64,000 nucleotides of DNA from Chitinophaga pinensis (GTDB lineage Bacteria; Bacteroidota; Bacteroidia; UBA4408): the NCBI GenBank assembly GCA_945861665.1, contig CAMAVS010000007.1:88804-152803 (forward strand). The letters run 5' to 3'. Shown one piece after another: positions 47,039 to 57,400 of the stretch (positions are counted from its first letter, which is position 1; every line of letters starts with the position of its first letter). The translations under genes and the position numbers were made by a program. The notes beneath the pieces were generated by a model. It searched no databases, had not been told where the DNA came from, and saw only the letters and a program-made list of their open reading frames with translations.

Positions 47039-47806
47039 ATGTCAAATCAAGGAGAAGTAGCTTCAAGTATAAAAAACGGAATCGGGAATATTACATTCTC
47101 ACATCCTCAAAGTAACTCCTTACCAGAAGCAATATTGAGGAAACTTGCTGAAGAAATAACAAGTGCAGGAAATAATTCTGAAGCAAAAGTAATTGTGCTG
47201 CAAAGTGCAGGAGAAAAAGCATTCTGCGCAGGTGCAAGCTTTGATGAACTTATTGCCATTGAAAATCTGGAGCAAGGAAAAAAATTCTTTTCGGGATTTG
47301 CAATGGTAATTAATGCAATGCGTACTGCACCTAAATTTGTTATTGCCCGCGTACAGGGAAAAGCCGTGGGTGGTGGTGTAGGAATTGCTTGTGCTGCCGA
47401 TTATACCTTTGCTGTTGAAAGTGCATCCGTTAAATTAAGTGAATTGGCAGTAGGAATTGGGCCTTTTGTGGTGGGTCCGGCTGTAGAAAGAAAAGTAGGA
47501 ACTGCTGCATTTTCACAACTAACCATTAACGCTACAGAATGGCAAACAGCTGAGTGGGCAAAAGAAAAAAACATGTATGCGGATATATATAAATCGGTTT
47601 CAGAAATGGATGAAGCCATCGATATACTTGCAAACAAATTGGCACAAAGCAATCCTGAAGCAATGTTATTGCTAAAAAAAGTAATGTGGCAAGGGACAGA
47701 ACATTGGGATAGCTTACTGTTGGAGCGTGCTGAAATGAGTGGCAAACTTGTACTTTCGGACTTTACCAAAAATGCAATCCAAAAATTTAAAACGGGAGCC
47801 CGATAA
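47039..47806 (+). CDS. enoyl-CoA hydratase/isomerase family protein
   Basis: 255 residues, crotonase fold. The oxyanion-hole segments are AGEKAFCAGASFDELIAI and RVQGKAVGGGVGIACAADY. In the position of the first catalytic glutamate of true hydratases there is GIGPFV, so an isomerase-like or other crotonase activity (as in PaaG/PaaB) is as likely as hydration. It is upstream of kynU with a 32-bp gap. Confidence 0.85.
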   Translation: MSNQGEVASSIKNGIGNITFSHPQSNSLPEAILRKLAEEITSAGNNSEAKVIVLQSAGEKAFCAGASFDELIAIENLEQGKKFFSGFAMVINAMRTAPKFVIARVQGKAVGGGVGIACAADYTFAVESASVKLSELAVGIGPFVVGPAVERKVGTAAFSQLTINATEWQTAEWAKEKNMYADIYKSVSEMDEAIDILANKLAQSNPEAMLLLKKVMWQGTEHWDSLLLERAEMSGKLVLSDFTKNAIQKFKTGAR

Positions 47807-47838
47807 TTGTTGAATTAATGCCTTACCTTTCGTAAAAT

Positions 47839-49089
47839 ATGTACCAGAATAATATTGCTTTTGCTAAACAATTAGACCAAGAAGATGCGCTGAAAAAATT
47901 CAGACTACAGTTTCATATTCCCTTACACAACAACAAAGAAGTTATTTATTTTACCGGAAACTCTTTGGGCCTACAACCAAAAACTACTACAGGTTATATT
48001 CAAGAAGAATTAAACGACTGGGCTAAATATGGCGTGGAAGCTCATTTTCAGGCTAAAAAACCTTGGTTCTCCTATCACGAATTACTAAGCGAAAAAGCGG
48101 CAAAAATAGTAGGGGCTTTACCCTCCGAAGTTGTATTAATGAATCAGTTAAGCGTCAACATTCACCTGATGATGGTTTCCTTTTACCGACCAACAGCGAA
48201 ACGTTACAAAATACTCTGTGAGGCAAAAGCATTTCCTTCCGACCAATATGTGTTGGAAACACAAGTAAAATTTCACGGATTTAATCCCGAAACAAGTATT
48301 GTGGAAGTGTCGCCTAGAGAAGAAGAGCATTGCATTCGTACAGAAGATATTCTTTCGGCAATTGAAAAAAATAAAAATGAATTAGCATTGGTGATGATAG
48401 GTGGAGTAAACTATTACAGCGGTCAGGTGTTTGATATGAAAACCATTACTGAAGCAGGTCATAAAGCAGGAGCTTATGTTGGTTTCGACCTCGCTCACGC
48501 TGCCGGAAACATTAAATTGGAATTACACAACTGGAACGTAGACTTTGCAGCTTGGTGCAGTTATAAATACCTCAATAGCGGGCCCGGAAGTGTGTCAGGA
48601 ATATTTGTTCATCAGCAACACGCTCACAATGATTTTCCTCGTTTTGCAGGTTGGTGGGGACACGAAAAGGAAACACGCTTTTTAATGCAAAAAGGATTTA
48701 AACCAATGGACGGTGCCGAGGGGTGGCAATTGAGTAACGCTCCAATTTTTTCGATGGCAGCACATTTGGCAGCACTTGATGTTATTGACGAAGCAGGAAT
48801 GGATGCCTTGATAGCAAAAAGTAAAAAACTAAGCGATTACTTGGAATATGTAATTGATGAAATTGGCGAACCCTTGGAAATAATTACTCCGCGAAACAAA
48901 AATGAAAGAGGTTGCCAAATTTCTATTATTGCACATGGCAAAGGAAAAGATCTTTTCAACAAACTTACAGAAAATGGGATCATTGCCGATTGGCGTGAAC
49001 CCAATGTAATACGCATGGCTCCTGTACCTTTATACAATTCCTTTGAAGATGTTTTTCGTTTTGGTGAAATACTTAAAAATTCCCTGTAA
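47839..49089 (+). CDS. kynU: kynureninase
   Basis: PLP enzyme (416 residues) splitting kynurenine or 3-hydroxykynurenine to (hydroxy)anthranilate and alanine. Features: FTGNSLGLQPK, VGFDLAHAAGN with the PLP aspartate, the Schiff-base Lys243 in WCSYKYLNSGPGS, and WWGHEKETRF. Full length. The stop is immediately followed by the next start. No kynurenine formamidase or tryptophan dioxygenase is in the window. Confidence 0.95.
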   Translation: MYQNNIAFAKQLDQEDALKKFRLQFHIPLHNNKEVIYFTGNSLGLQPKTTTGYIQEELNDWAKYGVEAHFQAKKPWFSYHELLSEKAAKIVGALPSEVVLMNQLSVNIHLMMVSFYRPTAKRYKILCEAKAFPSDQYVLETQVKFHGFNPETSIVEVSPREEEHCIRTEDILSAIEKNKNELALVMIGGVNYYSGQVFDMKTITEAGHKAGAYVGFDLAHAAGNIKLELHNWNVDFAAWCSYKYLNSGPGSVSGIFVHQQHAHNDFPRFAGWWGHEKETRFLMQKGFKPMDGAEGWQLSNAPIFSMAAHLAALDVIDEAGMDALIAKSKKLSDYLEYVIDEIGEPLEIITPRNKNERGCQISIIAHGKGKDLFNKLTENGIIADWREPNVIRMAPVPLYNSFEDVFRFGEILKNSL

Positions 49090-49611
49090 ATGAAAAAAGT
49101 ATTCCGCTATATTGCTATTGGAATTTTCGCTCTTGCCATTATCTTTTTTTCATTGGGATTATTCATTCCTGCTTTTTCATTCGACAATGTAGTAGAAGTG
49201 AACAGACCTGTTGAAAAGGCATTTGCAGAATTCAATGATGTATCCAATATGTATAAATGGATTCCCGGATTTCAATTTATTGAACCTATTAGTGGTTGGC
49301 CAAATGAAGTAGGTAGCAAATGGAAATTGGTTGTGAAAGAAGAAGAGGAAAGAATTGAGTTGATAGAAACTATAACAGCCTACAAAAAAAACGAAGTGTT
49401 TGCGTTTAATTTAAGTAACGAAATGATGTCGGAAGATGTTGAAATCGTGTTTACATCAAAAGGCAAAAACACCATCATTACCGCACACAATAAGGTAAAC
49501 GGGAAAAATATATTTTGGAAATCATTATTTGTCGTATCAAAATCATATTTCAAAAATGCACAACAAGAAAGTTACGAAAAATTAAAAATTGTAATAGAGG
49601 AGAAAAAATAA
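49090..49611 (+). CDS. SRPBCC (polyketide cyclase-like) membrane-anchored protein
   Basis: 173 residues: one N-terminal helix (about 5-27), then a START/SRPBCC-type domain with FDNVVEVNRPVEKAFAEFND, VGSKWKLVVKEE and a C-terminal helix. These domains bind hydrophobic ligands; the ligand here is unknown. It is joined to kynU and the following gene with no gap (stop and start abut on both sides). Confidence 0.75.
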   Translation: MKKVFRYIAIGIFALAIIFFSLGLFIPAFSFDNVVEVNRPVEKAFAEFNDVSNMYKWIPGFQFIEPISGWPNEVGSKWKLVVKEEEERIELIETITAYKKNEVFAFNLSNEMMSEDVEIVFTSKGKNTIITAHNKVNGKNIFWKSLFVVSKSYFKNAQQESYEKLKIVIEEKK

Positions 49612-50559
49612 ATGGGGTCAATCATCATAAACGGACAAGAAATACTGCCTGGCGAAAACCGCCAAGTGGTTCTAAACGAATATCCCCTGCCTACCAAAAC
49701 AGCAGTTCAAATTCCTGTTTCTGTTTTTCGTTCAAAGGAAGAAGGGCCAGTGTTGTTTTTACAAGCAGGTATGCACGGTGATGAAATAAATGGAATTGAG
49801 ATTATTAGAAAATTAATTACCCGTAGCGATGTAACCAACCCCATAAAGGGCACTATCATTGCCATCCCAATAATTAACATTGTGTCTTTTTTATTCGGCT
49901 CACGCGAACTACCTGATGGAAGAGATCTGAATCGCTGTTTTCCCGGGAGCAAAAATGGTTCGCTGGGAAGTAGAATAGCTTACGATTTAATGAAGGAAAT
50001 AATTCCGCAAATTGATTACGGAATCGACTTTCACACAGGTGGATCAAAAATAAGCAACTATCCTCAAATACGCTGCGTGTTTGATGTTCATAAAAATTTA
50101 GAATTGTCCGAAGCCTTCTCCGCACCCCTCATCATCAATTCCCCTTTCCGAGACAATACACTCAGAAAAGAAGCTTCCAAAAAAGGAAAGTCTATCTTGG
50201 TTTTTGAAGGAGGTGAATCATCACGCTTCGACTACGAAGCCATCAACGAAGGAATAAATGGCTGTCTTCGATTAATGAAATATTTAGGAATAATTGACGC
50301 TAAACTGCCCGAAAGCGTGTCGGTTAAAATAGATAAAACTACTTGGGTGAGAGCAAAGCACTCGGGGCTTTTTCATTGTTCCAAATCAAACGGAACATTT
50401 GTTTCGAAAGGTGAATTGGTTGGAATGTTATGCAACCCTTATGGTGCAATAGAACAAAAATTAATGTCGCCTGTTGATGGATACATTTTGGGAATAAACA
50501 ATATGCCTGTAATACGCCAAGGCGATGCGCTCATTCATATTGGGATTGAGTTGGAATAG
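49612..50559 (+). CDS. succinylglutamate desuccinylase/aspartoacylase family deacylase
   Basis: Zinc-dependent deacylase (M14-like, 315 residues). Zinc ligands His55 and Glu58 in GMHGDE, and a third histidine in IDFHTGG; GRDLNRCFPGS is also typical. The C-terminal beta domain (about 245-315) has a lipoyl-like LMSPVDGYILGI. The substrate is an N-acyl amino acid or a related amide, not specified by sequence. It begins directly after the SRPBCC stop, in the kynU unit. Confidence 0.87.
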   Translation: MGSIIINGQEILPGENRQVVLNEYPLPTKTAVQIPVSVFRSKEEGPVLFLQAGMHGDEINGIEIIRKLITRSDVTNPIKGTIIAIPIINIVSFLFGSRELPDGRDLNRCFPGSKNGSLGSRIAYDLMKEIIPQIDYGIDFHTGGSKISNYPQIRCVFDVHKNLELSEAFSAPLIINSPFRDNTLRKEASKKGKSILVFEGGESSRFDYEAINEGINGCLRLMKYLGIIDAKLPESVSVKIDKTTWVRAKHSGLFHCSKSNGTFVSKGELVGMLCNPYGAIEQKLMSPVDGYILGINNMPVIRQGDALIHIGIELE

Positions 50560-50572
50560 TGTGAAAAACTAG

Positions 50573-52720
50573 CTACAAATTCGCAATAAAATAATCTGTA
50601 ATTTTTGTCATCAAATGTAGGCGATCTTTACCCAACACATTGTGAAGGTGTCCGGGGTAGGCAAAATAATCTATCGGCACATTTTTGTCGACACATTTTT
50701 TTATAAACACCAAACTATGTTGCCACACAACCACATCATCATTCGTGCCATGTATCATTAATAATTTACCCTTTAACTTTTCGGCATAGTTTAGTAAATT
50801 CGATTCATCGTAACCTTTTTTATTTGTTTGCGGTGTATCCATAAAGCGTTCGGTATACATTATTTCGTAATAGCTCCAATCAATCACAGGACCACCCGCT
50901 ACACCAACTTTAAATACTCCCGGGTGTCTTGTCATCAACGATGTTGTCATAAAGCCACCATAGCTCCAGCCGTGAACGCCCATCCTGTTAGCGTCAACAT
51001 AAGGCAAGGATTTTAAATACTCCACACCTTTTAGCTGATCCACCATTTCAATATTTCCCAATTGTTTAAAAGTTGCTTGTTCAAATGCCACACCCCTGTC
51101 TTCCGAACCACGCCCATCTACCGTAAATACAATAAAGCCTTTTTGCGCCATATACTGATACCAAAGGTCGCCACCGGCTTGCCAAGTATTGTAAATAAGG
51201 CGCACGCCCGGACCATTATACAAATAAACAATTACGGGATACTTTTTTGTAGAATCGAAATCAACCGGCTTAACCATTCGGCAAAACAAATCGATGTTGT
51301 TTTCGGTTTTTATAGTGAATACATTTAGTTTGCCTGTTTTGTATTCCTTTAGCGGGTTTTCAGCCTTAAATATTATTTTCTTTGCTGGCTTTACAGTATT
51401 CACAATAGCAATTTCGCGTGGTACAGTGGTACTGCTGAAATAGTCTATGAGGTACTCTTTGTTGTAATTAAACACAACATTGTGCGTTCCTTCTCCGCTT
51501 GTTATGCGTGCTACTTTCCCACTTTTTAGATCTACTTTATATACATCTTTATTTATAGGATTTTCCGTTGAAGCTGAAAAATAAATTTGCTGCCCTTTAG
51601 CATCAAAACCATTTACAGCCAACACTTCCCAGTTTCCTTTTGTGAGTTGTTTTATTAATTTTCCACTGATGTCATACAAGTAAATGTGGTTGTGTCCATC
51701 CCGTTCGCTTTGCCAAATAAAATTATTGTCGTTAATAAATTCCAAGGGGTGTAATGGCTGAACATATTTTTCACCTTTCTCTTCAAAAAGTGTCTGAATA
51801 AACTTTCCTGTAGTAGCATTGTAGCTGTTCAGCATCATATGATTCTGGTCGCGATTCAAAATAGCTATGTATACTTTTGTCTCATCATTACTCCAAGCAA
51901 CATTTGTTAGATATTGATCCTTTGGACTGCCTGTTTCTAAAAATGTCGTTTTGTCTTTCTTCACATCGTACACACCAAATGTTACTTCGTGACTTATTCC
52001 ACCCGCCATAGGATACTTGATATTCTTGTTTTCTGCGGGATTGGCACTAAAATCTAAAATGGGATAATCCTTCACCATTGTTTGGTCCATTCGGTAAAAA
52101 GCAAGGAAATTCCCTTTGGGCGACCAAAAAGTTCCTTTGTAAATCCCAAACTCTTCACGGTGAACCGATTTTCCATTTACAATATTCTCATTTTCATCTT
52201 TGGTTACCTGCGTTATTTTTGAATTTGCCTGAACAAAGAGATTGTTTTTTACTGTATAAGCTCTAGATTTTTGGATTGGTTCTTCGTCAGTATTTTCAGT
52301 CACATCCGTAAATAAGTTACTGCGTTGTTCTATTATTTTATTGAGGGTTAAATCGTAATAAAATTGTTGATTATTTGTTTTCACAATGAGTATATTTGAA
52401 TTGTCCCAATCAATTCCAAAAAAATTGGTGAGTGTGTCAACCGATTTTAATTTCGCCAATTCCTTGTTTATATCCACTAGTGCTACTTTCCCTATTACTT
52501 TTTCGGTAGCGGCATTGGTAATGATTAAAACTCCATTCTCAACATACACATAATTGGTACTATTGGGAATCCATGAAAGCTGCGTTAAGGATTTAGGGGC
52601 AAGAGCGCGCTGTTTAAGAACAACCTCTTCTAAGGTAAATAATTTGTTTTGAGCGGTTGAAAATTCACAGCATACAAAAAATAATAGTGCAGTAATCAGT
52701 GCTTTTTTCATATTGGGCAT
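50573..52720 (-). CDS. dipeptidyl-peptidase IV-like serine peptidase (S9B)
   Basis: 715 residues: signal peptide (about 1-22), an eight-bladed beta-propeller region (about 30-480), then a prolyl-oligopeptidase catalytic domain. Triad: Ser586 in GWSYGGF, Asp661 in HGTNDD and His691 in YPGHLHN. It should remove X-Pro or X-Ala dipeptides in the periplasm. It is convergent with the deacylase gene. Confidence 0.93.
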   Translation of the reverse strand: MPNMKKALITALLFFVCCEFSTAQNKLFTLEEVVLKQRALAPKSLTQLSWIPNSTNYVYVENGVLIITNAATEKVIGKVALVDINKELAKLKSVDTLTNFFGIDWDNSNILIVKTNNQQFYYDLTLNKIIEQRSNLFTDVTENTDEEPIQKSRAYTVKNNLFVQANSKITQVTKDENENIVNGKSVHREEFGIYKGTFWSPKGNFLAFYRMDQTMVKDYPILDFSANPAENKNIKYPMAGGISHEVTFGVYDVKKDKTTFLETGSPKDQYLTNVAWSNDETKVYIAILNRDQNHMMLNSYNATTGKFIQTLFEEKGEKYVQPLHPLEFINDNNFIWQSERDGHNHIYLYDISGKLIKQLTKGNWEVLAVNGFDAKGQQIYFSASTENPINKDVYKVDLKSGKVARITSGEGTHNVVFNYNKEYLIDYFSSTTVPREIAIVNTVKPAKKIIFKAENPLKEYKTGKLNVFTIKTENNIDLFCRMVKPVDFDSTKKYPVIVYLYNGPGVRLIYNTWQAGGDLWYQYMAQKGFIVFTVDGRGSEDRGVAFEQATFKQLGNIEMVDQLKGVEYLKSLPYVDANRMGVHGWSYGGFMTTSLMTRHPGVFKVGVAGGPVIDWSYYEIMYTERFMDTPQTNKKGYDESNLLNYAEKLKGKLLMIHGTNDDVVVWQHSLVFIKKCVDKNVPIDYFAYPGHLHNVLGKDRLHLMTKITDYFIANL

Positions 52721-52846
52721 AATTTTTGAAAACTAAATGTAATTAAAAATAGTATTTGATGATGGAAACTGCCTATTTACTTTGAAACCTAAACCTTGGT
52801 GAGTGGCGAAATGTAACGGAAGAAGAAAAGCCTGCTTATAAAATAA

Positions 52847-54406
52847 TTACTTTAACACCTTCACTAATTCAATATCAAAATAAAGTGTAGCATCGGATGG
52901 TATAAGCGGTGGGATACCTTTTTCTGCGTATCCTAAGTTCCCAGGAATAATCAATCTTCTTTTTTCTCCCATATGCATACCTAAAACACCCTCTTCCATC
53001 CCCTTAATTACTTTACCTGCTCCTAGTTTAAATTCAAGCGGGTTACCTCTTTCAATTGATGTATCAAAAACAATGGGCTTACGTAAAGAGTCTAAAATAA
53101 ATCCCACATAATTTACAACCACAACTTTTCCCGTAAAAGCTTTTATTGGATTTGGTAGCACTCCATCTCCATAGGCTGCAACGATATATTTTAAGCCTGA
53201 GCTCAATGTAACCGTATCTTTATTGGTTACATTAAAAAATGGTTCGCTTACATTCGTTATTTCAATATCAAAAAAAACCGTTGAGTTTTTTGGAACCCTT
53301 GATAACTCTATGTCTCCGTAAGCTAATTGAGGAGGGATTATTAAAATGGCTTTTGCCCCTTTGCGAAGCAATAAAGAGGCTTCTGTCCATCCTTTTAATA
53401 AGTTGGGGGAATTTGGCCTGAACACAACCGGTTGTTTCCTCTCAATGGTATTATCAAATATTATTTTATTTCCTTCTCCATTTTTTAAAAAACCTGTATA
53501 ATGCATCGTAATATAATTTCCTCTATTTATTAACGGTCCTGCCCCCGGATCAATAACTATAATAGCTAAGCCACTTTTTGTTTTAATAGTATCCTTTCCG
53601 CTTGCATCAAAAAATGGATTGTTTACTGCCAATAATTCTATATCAAAATAGACTATTGCTCCAAGAGGCACCTCTCCTGCAGGTTTAGTTCCATACGACA
53701 TTTCAGGACTAAGAATAAAAATGGATTTTTCCCCAATCTTCATTCCTGCTATACCAATATCCAGCCCTTTCAAAAAGCGCTCTGTTCCCAATTGAAAAGA
53801 TGCGGGCAAGCCAGTAACATAAGAAGATTCGAATATTCTTTTTTGTTTTTTGTCATTAATGTAATATCCTGTGTAATTTAATGTTACACCCATGAATGAC
53901 CTAGCAGGTTTACCGGTGCTACTTTTTATCAAAATCTTTTTTAACCCAAGGGCAAGCTGTACAGTGTCTTTTTGTTTTCCATCGTAAAATGCTTCTTCTA
54001 CTTTTAAAATCTTTACTTCAAGCAAAAAAGTAGTATTAGAAGGTATCTTAGCAATTTTCTTTTCACCAAATGCCAATTGTGGAGGAATGCGAAAAACAGC
54101 ACTATCCCCTTCACTCAACAATGCAATACCTTCGTCCCAACCTTTTAAAACATCACCTTGTCCTAATATAAAACTGTATGGATATTTATTGTTGTTACTA
54201 TCAAAAATGCTATCGAGTTTTATTCTAGAAAAATAATTCAAAAAAATCCTATTCCCGATTTTCGCTTTTTTGCCTTGCCCTTTTTTAATGATAGCATACT
54301 CCAAACCGGAAGTGGTCTTTTTAAACTTAATAGGCTTTTGAGGTTGCGCAACTAGTACTTTAGTAAAAAGCAATAAGAGGAGGAACCATACGTGTGTGTT
54401 TTTCAT
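52847..54406 (-). CDS. secreted protein with four tandem FKBP-type domains
   Basis: 519 residues: signal peptide 1-20 (LVAQ), then four FKBP-type peptidyl-prolyl isomerase domains starting at about 26, 150, 275 and 400. Each has a lead-in such as KDTVTLSSGLKYIV, a Y.G....(K/G)..FD/ES. turn, LKG...G(I/L).LMK.GEK and (Y/F)G........P....L.FDIEL. Loop residues differ between domains, so some may be inactive. It is 25 bp after the usher-like gene and is probably the last gene of that operon, possibly a folding aid for secreted subunits. Confidence 0.87.
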   Translation of the reverse strand: MKNTHVWFLLLLLFTKVLVAQPQKPIKFKKTTSGLEYAIIKKGQGKKAKIGNRIFLNYFSRIKLDSIFDSNNNKYPYSFILGQGDVLKGWDEGIALLSEGDSAVFRIPPQLAFGEKKIAKIPSNTTFLLEVKILKVEEAFYDGKQKDTVQLALGLKKILIKSSTGKPARSFMGVTLNYTGYYINDKKQKRIFESSYVTGLPASFQLGTERFLKGLDIGIAGMKIGEKSIFILSPEMSYGTKPAGEVPLGAIVYFDIELLAVNNPFFDASGKDTIKTKSGLAIIVIDPGAGPLINRGNYITMHYTGFLKNGEGNKIIFDNTIERKQPVVFRPNSPNLLKGWTEASLLLRKGAKAILIIPPQLAYGDIELSRVPKNSTVFFDIEITNVSEPFFNVTNKDTVTLSSGLKYIVAAYGDGVLPNPIKAFTGKVVVVNYVGFILDSLRKPIVFDTSIERGNPLEFKLGAGKVIKGMEEGVLGMHMGEKRRLIIPGNLGYAEKGIPPLIPSDATLYFDIELVKVLK

Positions 54407-54431
54407 ATAAATTTAAACCACATTATTTAGT

Positions 54432-57400
54432 TCATTTTTTTTCAATGGTCGCTTTTGTAAGCCCCGCTTTCATATATTTCAAACATTCTTTTTCAGCCTC
54501 GGCTATCGTTTTAAAGTCCCCGGCAGTATAGGTAATTGAACCATCCATATTTAACGATCCTTTCAAGTTGTTTTTCTTCAACAAATCAGACAAAGCAGCT
54601 TCGGGAGCAACGCCTTTTGGCACTTCGGCAAGCTTTATATAAAAAACATAACTTAATTCTGTTGCCAATTTTTGTGTTTTAATTATTACTATTAAACGTA
54701 GATCTGCACGGTTAGGTGATTTATTATTTAACATATTCAATTGGGTAATTAATGAATCCAATTGTTTTTGTTTTTGATCAAAATTTAAAATCTTATTGTT
54801 TGGATTTCTGTTGTTATTGGCTGGGTACGCTTTATTATTTTCAGGATCCACCTCTACCAATTCATATTTCCCATCAGCTCCGAATATTTTTTTCTTGACC
54901 TTTCTGTGTTTTTCAATCACATAGAATGAGTTAAAATAACTATCCATACCTTCCTCCAACTCTAATTTAATATTATTTTGGGCCAATGTAAACTTTTCGC
55001 CCAATACATTTTGATCCATACTTAATACATACGTTCCATATTGCACATAAAAATAAAATTCCCCTTTTGTATTTGTTAATGTGGTTTGTGTTTTGCCAGC
55101 AGTGTCTATAACAGACAGCTTTATGCGAGAAATATCTAAATCTTTTACAACATCGCTCGAATATTTTTCTCGGTCAATAACCACATTACCAAAAACTTTA
55201 ACTCCGCGAGTATAGGGGATATAATATATTTTTCTGCCGTCAATATCTAAACTATCCAAATGTTGATAAAACCATCCGCCAAGGTCAACCAACGAAAATA
55301 CATTGTAAGAATATCTTCCGGCAGGCATATTTGTCAAAAAGGCCGAACCTTTTTCATTGGTCAATATTTCATAATTATCAACCCTAATCACAATGTTTTC
55401 TAAAAGAGCCTCTTCCTTATCCATTACCCTATTGCCATTAAAGTCAAGGAACGCTAAAAATGTCGGACTGCCGTATGCTATTTTCGACCATTTTTTAGGT
55501 ATAGGAATGCCAAAATCTTTTTTTATTCCTACACCAATAGTAAAGACATTGCCCACCGTTGGCTTATCTAAATCATCCTCAAATGTTGATTGTGAAGTGT
55601 ATTGAAATTGTTTTTGCCGATTATTTCTTAAGTACGAATAATTCAAATCCAATCTTAGGCGCCAATCGTTATAAGTAAACAAATATACTTGTGGGTTAAT
55701 ATTTATATTATGAGAAAAAGCAGTATTGTTATAGGCGTAACTAAGGGGAAGCCTTAATACAAAACGTCTATTTTTAAATAAGTATTCGTATGAAAGAGAT
55801 GTTCTAAATATTTGAGGATAACTATTGGTGCTATACAATACTCTTTTGGCACCATAAATTCCGGCCGGACCATAATAATAATTTGCATTCATCGTGAATG
55901 TTTGCCATTGAACCATTCCATAAAATTGTAAACTAAACAACTCTTTTGTAATAGCGCTATCTATGTAACGATTATATCCTACAATTGATGAAACAGAAGC
56001 TCTCGTGTTCTTTTCTTGATTACCATAAAACGAATTGAACCCTATGCCTCTAAAATGCATTTTAGCAAGCGCTTGTTGAGAATAATTATAAAAAAAATTT
56101 GGAACTAAAGATCCTTTCTTTTGGCTTGATTTACTATAAGAAAAAGAGTTGCTGAATGCTAAGCGATCGTATTTCGAAAACCCCTTAAGTGAATCTTGCG
56201 ACTGAAAATAACTGTTACGCATACGAAGCAAGTAGGCTCTTGACTTAGGAGAAAACTTATTAGATAAAACAATAGAAAATTTTGATCTGAGCCTTACATT
56301 CGCATAATACGTATCACCAAAATTGGCAGACATTGATTGGTTCAGCCTTTGTTTAAGGAATAATGCACTATAGCCGCCATTAAAAAAATTGCCTTCTGTA
56401 GTAATCTGACCAGGGGCGTTTATGTTAGCTCTTGATACACGATAATTATAACCAACAAATAAACTCAAAAACTTATTTGCTCTGTAATTGGCTCGTGCAA
56501 AAACAAAACTGGCATCCGATGGAAGAATCAAAGATCGACTTTGACTTGAGCCTGCTGATAAGGTAAGTCTATTAAAAAAATTGCCACTTACCCCTGCTCC
56601 ATAACTATGGTTTATAGGTGACCCTAAGATAGGGCCTCTACTATAAAAAGCCGATGCTCTGAACCTTTTTGTATGATAACTTGCTGCAGATCCATTGCCG
56701 CTATTCATAGCTGTGGAGCCTCCAATACCCATCAAACCTGCATTTGTTCCTACACTAAAATCCCAATGCTTAGAATAGTAACCTAAATAAAATGAGCTGT
56801 TTCCCCTGGCAAGAAATTTTTCAGGAGAATAATAGGAAAAATTATTTTGTAATAAAAAGTTAAAACTCGAAGTGGGGCTAAGTAATTTATTTGAACGAAT
56901 AATTGTATTGCCAATGGGCTGAAAACCAAAAATATTATGAAAATTAGCTTCTACTGAAACTGGGATAATTGAGCTACGATAATTGTTTACAATTACATTA
57001 TCTGAGAGGCGAATAAAGTCAAGTGTTTTGCTGTACCTTACAGCATGAGTTTTATTAATTTTTTTAGTTACGGAGACGACTTTAGTTGCAACGGCAACTG
57101 ATTTTTTAGTGTCGCTTTTTTTTATTTTTCGTGTTTTGGGTTCCGTTGCTCTAAAAAAGATTGTATACTTTCTAGTTTCAAAAGCTTCTTTCGGGTTATG
57201 GTTATCCAGATCAACTCGTTTAAAGTTTCGAGGCACATCCTTTATATCTGCCAAAAATTTTAACGTTGTGTCATTTGAAGGGTTCAGCGTAATGTCAAAA
57301 AAACGTTTTTTAACTTCTTGGCCTGCTGTATCTGCAATATTGAGCGACTGTCCAACATGATTTATAAAAAGACTAATATCCTCTTTATCTTCGCCATTAT

